The position numbers and the translations under genes were made by a program. This document shows positions 7,204 through 10,747 of a stretch of DNA of 10,747 bases, one piece after another. The stretch spans positions 1-10,747 of the forward strand of contig CABQCN010000017.1 in assembly GCA_902462635.1 (NCBI GenBank). The letters run 5' to 3'. Origin of the DNA: an uncultured Oscillospiraceae bacterium. Lineage in GTDB: Bacteria > Bacillota > Clostridia > UBA1212 > UBA1255. Numbering within the stretch: position 1 is the first letter of the stretch; the number at the start of each line of letters is the position of its first letter. The notes under the pieces were generated by a model. That model ran no database searches, was not told the DNA's origin, and saw only the letters and a list, made by a program, of their open reading frames with translations.

Positions 7204-7506
7204 TTGAGAAGAGTAGCATGGTTTTTTATTTTACAGAGAGTCGCCGCTTGGTGTAAGGCGATACGTAAGGGCAATGTGAATGGACTCAAGAGGGCAGACC
7301 GAAAACCCGGCGCCGGCAGGCGGGGCGAGTAGTGGCTGATGGGGACTCCGCCCATTATCAGGGGAGCATGTATCGCATCGTTGTACGTGAAAGTGAGCGG
7401 GCTTTGGATCGAGTCAAAAAAGGTGGCACCGCAGGAAGAATTTCCATACTGTTCGTGGAATATCGCTCCTGTCCTTTGTAAATAACAAGGGACAGGAGCT
7501 TTTTTT
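7204..7506 (+). promoter_or_regulatory. Tryptophan-specific T-box riboswitch (tRNA-Trp sensing)
   Basis: Stem I base: TTGAG 7204-7208 with CTCAA 7285-7289. AGTA on the 5' side (7212-7215) faces GAA plus specifier UGG (7278-7283, followed by A). The AGAGAG bulge motif is at 7235-7240, and the apical hairpin TCGCC/GGCGA (7241-7245, 7257-7261) carries a GGTG loop. The Stem II and pseudoknot region spans about 7290-7366. Stem III pairs 7367-7372 with 7384-7389. The T-box core is at 7421-7434 with bulge TGGCACC (7424-7430). Its variable base C would pair with discriminator G, as in bacterial tRNA-Trp, independently agreeing with the UGG codon. Antiterminator: AAGG 7420-7423 with CCTT 7473-7476, and GCAGGA 7431-7436 with TCCTGT 7467-7472. 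Uncharged tRNA-Trp would favour readthrough into trpB. Confidence 0.95.
7465..7506 (+). terminator. Regulated terminator of the T-box leader
   Basis: A 14-pair stem (7465-7478 with 7486-7499, one G-T wobble) has a 7-base loop and is followed by seven Ts (7500-7506). Its 5' arm contains the bases that the antiterminator needs (7467-7476), so the two structures exclude each other. Confidence 0.93.
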
Positions 7507-7539
7507 ATATTTTAATAGTATAGTAAGGAGGAAACAGCA

Positions 7540-8859
7540 ATGGCAGACAAAAAAAGCACCATCAAGAAAATTTATCTCTCTGAGGATCAGATCCCGAAAT
7601 ATTGGTATAACATTGCGGCGGATATGAAGGAGAAGCCGGATCCGTACCTGAATCCCGGTACCAACGAACCGCTGCGCGAGGAGGAACTCCGTCCGATTTT
7701 CTGCGACGAGCTTTGCCGGCAGGAAATGAACACGACAGACCGGTTCATAGAGATCCCGGAGGAAGTACGCAATTTCTACAAGATTTTCCGGCCATCGCCG
7801 CTGATCCGGGCATTCGAGCTGGAGCGCGTGCTGGATACGCCCGCAAAAATCTATTATAAGTTCGAGGGCAACAATACGTCGGGCAGCCACAAGCTCAATT
7901 CGGCGATCGCGCAGGCATATTATGCAAAGCAGCAGGGGATTACCTGCCTGACCACGGAAACGGGCGCGGGGCAGTGGGGGACGGCACTTTCCATGGCGTG
8001 CGCCTATTATGGGCTGAAACTCAAGGTTTTCATGGTAAAGATCAGTTACAACCAGAAGCCTTACCGTAAAGGCATCATGGAGACGTTTGGCGCACAGGTC
8101 ATCGCAAGCCCGAGCAGCACCACGGAAGTCGGGCGTAACATCTTGGCGGAAGATCCGGAGAACGGCGGCAGCCTCGGCTGTGCGATTTCCGAAGCGGTGG
8201 AAGAAGCCGTCAAGACGGAAAACTGCAGATACGTCCTGGGTTCCGTACTGAACCAGGTGCTGCTCCACCAGTCGGTGATCGGCCTCGAAGCGAAACAGGC
8301 CATGGAAGAAGCCGGCGACTATCCGGACCTCGTGATCGGCTGCGCCGGAGGCGGATCGAATCTCGGAGGCCTCATGGGGGCGTTCCTGCAGGATCGGTTC
8401 GCAGGGCGCAAATCGCCGTATTTCATCGCCGTGGAACCTGCGTCGTGCCCTTCTTTTACAAAGGGCGAATACCGTTACGATTTCTGCGATACGGGGAAAG
8501 TCACCCCCCTGGCGAAAATGTATACGCTTGGCTGCGGATTCAAACCGGCGGCAACGCATGCGGGCGGACTGAGATACCACGGCATGTCGCCGATTTTGAG
8601 CAAGCTGTATCATGACGGAATCCTGGATGAGGCAAGAGCCGTGGAACAGCGCAGCGTATTCGAAGCGGCGGAATTGTTCGCAAAATGCGAAACGATTTTA
8701 CCGGCGCCGGAATCTGCGCACGCGATCAAGGTTACGATTGACGAAGCTCTGAAATGCAAAGAATCCGGTGAAGCGAAAACGATTCTGTTCGGCCTGACCG
8801 GAACGGGCAATTACGACATTACTGCGTATATGAATTATAACGACGGTTCTATGAAATAG
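7540..8859 (+). CDS. trpB: Tryptophan synthase beta chain, TrpB2 type
   Basis: PLP enzyme that makes L-tryptophan from indole and L-serine. The 439 residues and the diverged N-terminus (YLSEDQIPKYWYN, then PTPLIRA-like RPSPLIRA at 84-91) fit TrpB2 rather than the roughly 400-residue TrpB1. Seen: the PLP-binding Lys118 in GSHKLNSA, ETGAGQWG (140-147) with the Glu140 corresponding to the catalytic Glu of TrpB, GSVLNQVLLHQ (234-244), the phosphate-binding GGGSN (270-274), and HAGGLRYHG downstream. A perfect AAGGAGG ribosome binding site lies at 7525-7531. No trpA or other trp gene is adjacent, so it may work on free or salvaged indole, or with subunits encoded elsewhere. The Trp T-box in its leader ties expression to tryptophan shortage. 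Related PLP fold-type II enzymes are less likely given the regulation. Confidence 0.94.
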   Translation: MADKKSTIKKIYLSEDQIPKYWYNIAADMKEKPDPYLNPGTNEPLREEELRPIFCDELCRQEMNTTDRFIEIPEEVRNFYKIFRPSPLIRAFELERVLDTPAKIYYKFEGNNTSGSHKLNSAIAQAYYAKQQGITCLTTETGAGQWGTALSMACAYYGLKLKVFMVKISYNQKPYRKGIMETFGAQVIASPSSTTEVGRNILAEDPENGGSLGCAISEAVEEAVKTENCRYVLGSVLNQVLLHQSVIGLEAKQAMEEAGDYPDLVIGCAGGGSNLGGLMGAFLQDRFAGRKSPYFIAVEPASCPSFTKGEYRYDFCDTGKVTPLAKMYTLGCGFKPAATHAGGLRYHGMSPILSKLYHDGILDEARAVEQRSVFEAAELFAKCETILPAPESAHAIKVTIDEALKCKESGEAKTILFGLTGTGNYDITAYMNYNDGSMK

Positions 8860-9381
8860 TTATAATTTACTGACGATTTCCAGGGGCATCCTCACAAGCT
8901 GGGGCTGCCCCATAAAATGAAGTTCAATAATGGCCGACCGCTTATGGCGGTCGATTTTTTTGATGACGCCTTCCCGCCCGAGCAGCGGGCCGGAGGTAAT
9001 ATAAACTTTCGAATCGAGGATATATCCTTCCGACATCGCGATGTTGTAATCGTCGCCCATGAGTCCCGCGATATAGGCGGCCTCCTCGCTGCGAATGGGC
9101 GTAAAATAATCGCCCTCCCGCAAAACGCGCTTAAACCCTTCCAATTTCCGCAGTTCCTCGTAAAACGCGCTGATTTTATCGGTAATCACGAAAATATAAC
9201 CCGGAAACAGAGGACGGATCCGTTTCTCGTAAATCCCGTTGTTTCTGAAAATATATTCCGCCTGCGGAACAAAACACTCCGTAAATAAAGCCCTGTCGAT
9301 CCGGCTTTCGATTTTCGTACACAACCTGTATTCGTTTTTGGGAAGAACCTGTATCACATACCAGTTTGAATACAAAATCAT
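8860..9381 (-). CDS. loaP: LoaP/NusG-like transcription antiterminator
   Basis: Specialized NusG paralogs of the LoaP type bind RNA polymerase and suppress termination in one or a few long operons. The 173 residues comprise an NGN domain (NWYVIQV at 6-12 and FPGYIFV at 59-65 being the diagnostic segments) and a C-terminal KOW domain (about 125-157, with GPLLGREGVIKKIDRHK). The frame is open to 9462, but an extended -10 promoter lies inside that stretch, so translation must begin at 9381 or later. The ATG at 9381 leaves only 2 bases after GGAG; a TTG two codons downstream (9375) has 8-base spacing and may be the real start. Divergent from an LCP gene, the usual context of a polysaccharide operon under LoaP-type control. 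UpxY/RfaH-like NusG paralogs are the alternative subtype. Confidence 0.85.
   Translation of the reverse strand: MILYSNWYVIQVLPKNEYRLCTKIESRIDRALFTECFVPQAEYIFRNNGIYEKRIRPLFPGYIFVITDKISAFYEELRKLEGFKRVLREGDYFTPIRSEEAAYIAGLMGDDYNIAMSEGYILDSKVYITSGPLLGREGVIKKIDRHKRSAIIELHFMGQPQLVRMPLEIVSKL
8935..8961 (+). terminator. Intrinsic terminator of trpB, inside the loaP coding sequence
   Basis: A 7-pair stem CGACCGC (8935-8941) with GCGGTCG (8947-8953) and a 5-base loop is followed by A and seven Ts (8955-8961). It functions only in the plus direction and lies 75 bases after the trpB stop. On the minus strand the same bases encode the KKIDRHKRS segment of the LoaP KOW domain. Confidence 0.8.
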
Positions 9382-9394
9382 CACTCCGCAAAAA

Positions 9395-9423
9395 AATATA
9401 GCATAAAAAACGAATCTGGTCAA
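9395..9423 (-). promoter_or_regulatory. loaP promoter with extended -10
   Basis: On the minus strand TTGACC (9423-9418) and TATATT (9400-9395) are 17 bases apart, and TGC directly precedes the -10 box (TGn extended -10). The predicted start near 9388 leaves a leader of only about 7 bases before the ATG at 9381, or 13 before the alternative TTG at 9375. Confidence 0.75.
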
Positions 9424-9455
9424 ACGTCGTACAGGCGGCCGCGGCAGAAATTTAC

Positions 9456-9484
9456 TTGACAAAATCTGGAGGCAGGGCTAATCT
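9456..9484 (+). promoter_or_regulatory. Promoter of the LCP gene
   Basis: A perfect TTGACA (9456-9461) is followed after 17 bases by TAATCT (9479-9484, a weak -10). Transcription would start near 9491. Its -35 box lies 33 bases from the divergent loaP -35 box, so the two promoters sit back to back in 142 bases. Confidence 0.6.
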
Positions 9485-9490
9485 AGCTTA

Positions 9491-9508
9491 TGTCTGAATT
9501 TTGAGACA
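9491..9508 (+). other. Leader hairpin upstream of the LCP gene, candidate LoaP recruitment element
   Basis: TGTCT (9491-9495) pairs with AGACA (9504-9508) around an 8-base loop, at the predicted 5' end of the LCP transcript. LoaP proteins are reported to recognise a short RNA hairpin in the leaders they act on. The position fits, but a 5-pair stem is modest and could be chance. Confidence 0.3.
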
Positions 9509-9523
9509 AGGGGTGAATCAGAG

Positions 9524-10699
9524 ATGAAAAAGTCAAAGTTGCTGGGTTCGATTTTATTTTCTGCGCAGGCCGCCTTATCGGCCGTGCTTGTCCGATATAT
9601 TTTTAAACTCAATGTGCTTCCGGATATAACCGCGTACATTTGCGTACTGGTACTGGTGCTTTGTCTGATTGCCGCCGCTTTCCTGCTGTTTATGCGGGGA
9701 AGAACGAAAAAAATCGTCTGTGCATGGATTTCTTTTGTTTTATGCATAATAATGGTGTTACCGATCTATGTGTTCCGGAAAATGGATGCGACGCTTACGA
9801 GACTGCAGGGAGAAACGAATACGTACCAATCCAACTACGAAATCGTGGTGCGGAAAGAGGACAAGGCGGAGATCCTGAGCGATATTATCGGTTACAAAAC
9901 GGGTATCGATACGGTGTACAATTATAAAAGCGCCAAAGAAGCGCTTGCCGATATCGAGCGCAGAATCGAAACGCCGCTGGAAATCTCCGAATATACCGGC
10001 TCCTCCGCGCTGTGGGCAGCGCTTACGGCAGCAAAGGAAGTGGACGCGATACTGCTCGACCATTCTTTCTACGAAATGTTCCGCGAGTCCTATGCGCTGC
10101 TGAACGACGATATCGAAAATTACGTTAAAATTATCGATAATATCACGGTCTCTGTCGAAGTGGAAACGCCGCCTACGCCGCCCGCCACGGATGGTCAGGG
10201 ACAGACGAAAGAATTATGGGAGAAACCATTCGTTATTTATGTCAGCGGCATTGACGTTGCCGGTAAGATTACGACGAGAAGCAGAAGCGATGTGAATATT
10301 TTAATCGCCATCAATCCCCAAACGAAGAAAATGATTCTTGTTACCGTGCCGCGCGATACGTACGTGCCATTCCCCGGCGTGACCGGCGGGGTGTATGACA
10401 AGCTGACGCACGCGGGAATTTACGGGGACAACTGCGCCGTATCGATTGCGACGCTGGAACAATATATTTATACGGGAATTACGATCGACAAATGGATCCG
10501 GGTGAATTTTACCTCCGTCGAGCGTATTGTGGACGCGCTAGGCGGAATTACGGTGGAATCTAAATACGATTTTACGAGCGGAAGCTATAAATATGTGAAA
10601 GGTATGAACGAGTTGAACGGAAAACAGGCGCTTGCGTTTGCCCGAAATAGAAAGAGTTTTGCCGAGGGCGATATGCAGCGGGGCCGCAACCAGCTGTAG
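9524..10699 (+). CDS. LytR-CpsA-Psr (LCP) family protein, C-terminally truncated
   Basis: LCP proteins are membrane-anchored phosphotransferases that attach teichoic acids or capsular polysaccharide to the cell wall. Residues 1-84 hold three hydrophobic helices (about 5-27, 35-57 and 63-84). An outer-face accessory region follows (85-215), then a Pro-rich linker (PPTPPATDG) and the LCP domain from about 234. Key residues seen: RSRSD (R252, R254, D256), VPRDTY (R277, D278), ARNR (R374, R376) and EGDMQRGRNQ (D383, R386, R388). The frame stops one residue after RGRNQ, where homologs continue with a further helical segment, so it is shortened. AAGGGGTG (9509-9516) is the ribosome binding site. 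First gene of a putative polysaccharide operon, divergent from loaP. The family call is firm; whether the product is functional is doubtful. Confidence 0.88.
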   Translation: MKKSKLLGSILFSAQAALSAVLVRYIFKLNVLPDITAYICVLVLVLCLIAAAFLLFMRGRTKKIVCAWISFVLCIIMVLPIYVFRKMDATLTRLQGETNTYQSNYEIVVRKEDKAEILSDIIGYKTGIDTVYNYKSAKEALADIERRIETPLEISEYTGSSALWAALTAAKEVDAILLDHSFYEMFRESYALLNDDIENYVKIIDNITVSVEVETPPTPPATDGQGQTKELWEKPFVIYVSGIDVAGKITTRSRSDVNILIAINPQTKKMILVTVPRDTYVPFPGVTGGVYDKLTHAGIYGDNCAVSIATLEQYIYTGITIDKWIRVNFTSVERIVDALGGITVESKYDFTSGSYKYVKGMNELNGKQALAFARNRKSFAEGDMQRGRNQL

Positions 10700-10747
10700 T
10701 ATAAAAGGAGAATGGCTCTAACTTTTTTATAAAAACAATATCTTAAA

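Noticed and set aside
9382..9462. N-terminal extension of LoaP to the upstream ATG at 9462
   Set aside because: The loaP promoter lies inside this stretch, and NusG-family proteins begin directly before the WYV motif.
10707..10727. Small open frame after the LCP stop (AGGAG then ATG at 10712)
   Set aside because: Only six codons before a stop, and spacing of one base after AGGAG; no sign of a gene.

Overview
The window looks like a chromosomal segment of a moderately GC-rich Bacillota, most likely class Clostridia. The signs are a T-box leader, a LoaP-type NusG paralog next to an LCP-family gene, the short (about 430-residue) form of ThiC, strong AGGAGG-type ribosome binding sites and TTGACA/TATAAT promoters. 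A Christensenella-like lineage would fit the base composition, but that is only a guess.

Layout. (1) 1-3158, plus strand: the distal part of a thiamin operon, thiE (5' end outside the window), a HAD phosphatase, thiD and thiC. The first two junctions are ATGA overlaps, and the operon ends at a strong intrinsic terminator (3169-3220). (2) 3425-6849, plus strand: a complete de novo NAD operon, nadA-nadB-nadC, behind its own promoter (3307-3335) and a cluster of AAAGAA(C/T) half-sites that may be an operator. (3) 6850-7539: a 690-base gene-free region. Its left part holds a cluster of five DnaA-box-like sequences (6900-7016) inside AT-rich DNA. Its right part holds a promoter (7146-7174) and a tryptophan-specific T-box riboswitch (7204-7506). 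(4) 7540-8859: a solitary TrpB2-type tryptophan synthase beta chain controlled by that T-box. (5) 8860-9381, minus strand: a LoaP/NusG-like processive antiterminator, convergent with trpB with no base between the stop codons. (6) 9524-10699, plus strand: an LCP (LytR-CpsA-Psr) membrane protein, divergent from loaP and probably the first gene of a cell-surface polysaccharide operon. Its reading frame stops abruptly inside the conserved C-terminal part of the LCP domain and is followed by AT-rich sequence to the window end.

How the genes work together. Regions 1 and 2 are cofactor biosynthesis. ThiC and ThiD supply HMP-PP, which ThiE joins to the thiazole phosphate to give thiamin phosphate. 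NadB, NadA and NadC convert aspartate to nicotinate mononucleotide. TrpB2 makes tryptophan from indole and serine when uncharged tRNA-Trp accumulates. LoaP with the LCP gene marks the start of an envelope polysaccharide locus. The least ordinary signals are the DnaA-box cluster away from any dnaA gene, the well-resolved Trp T-box on a lone trpB2, the trpB terminator buried in the loaP coding sequence, and the interrupted LCP gene at the right edge.
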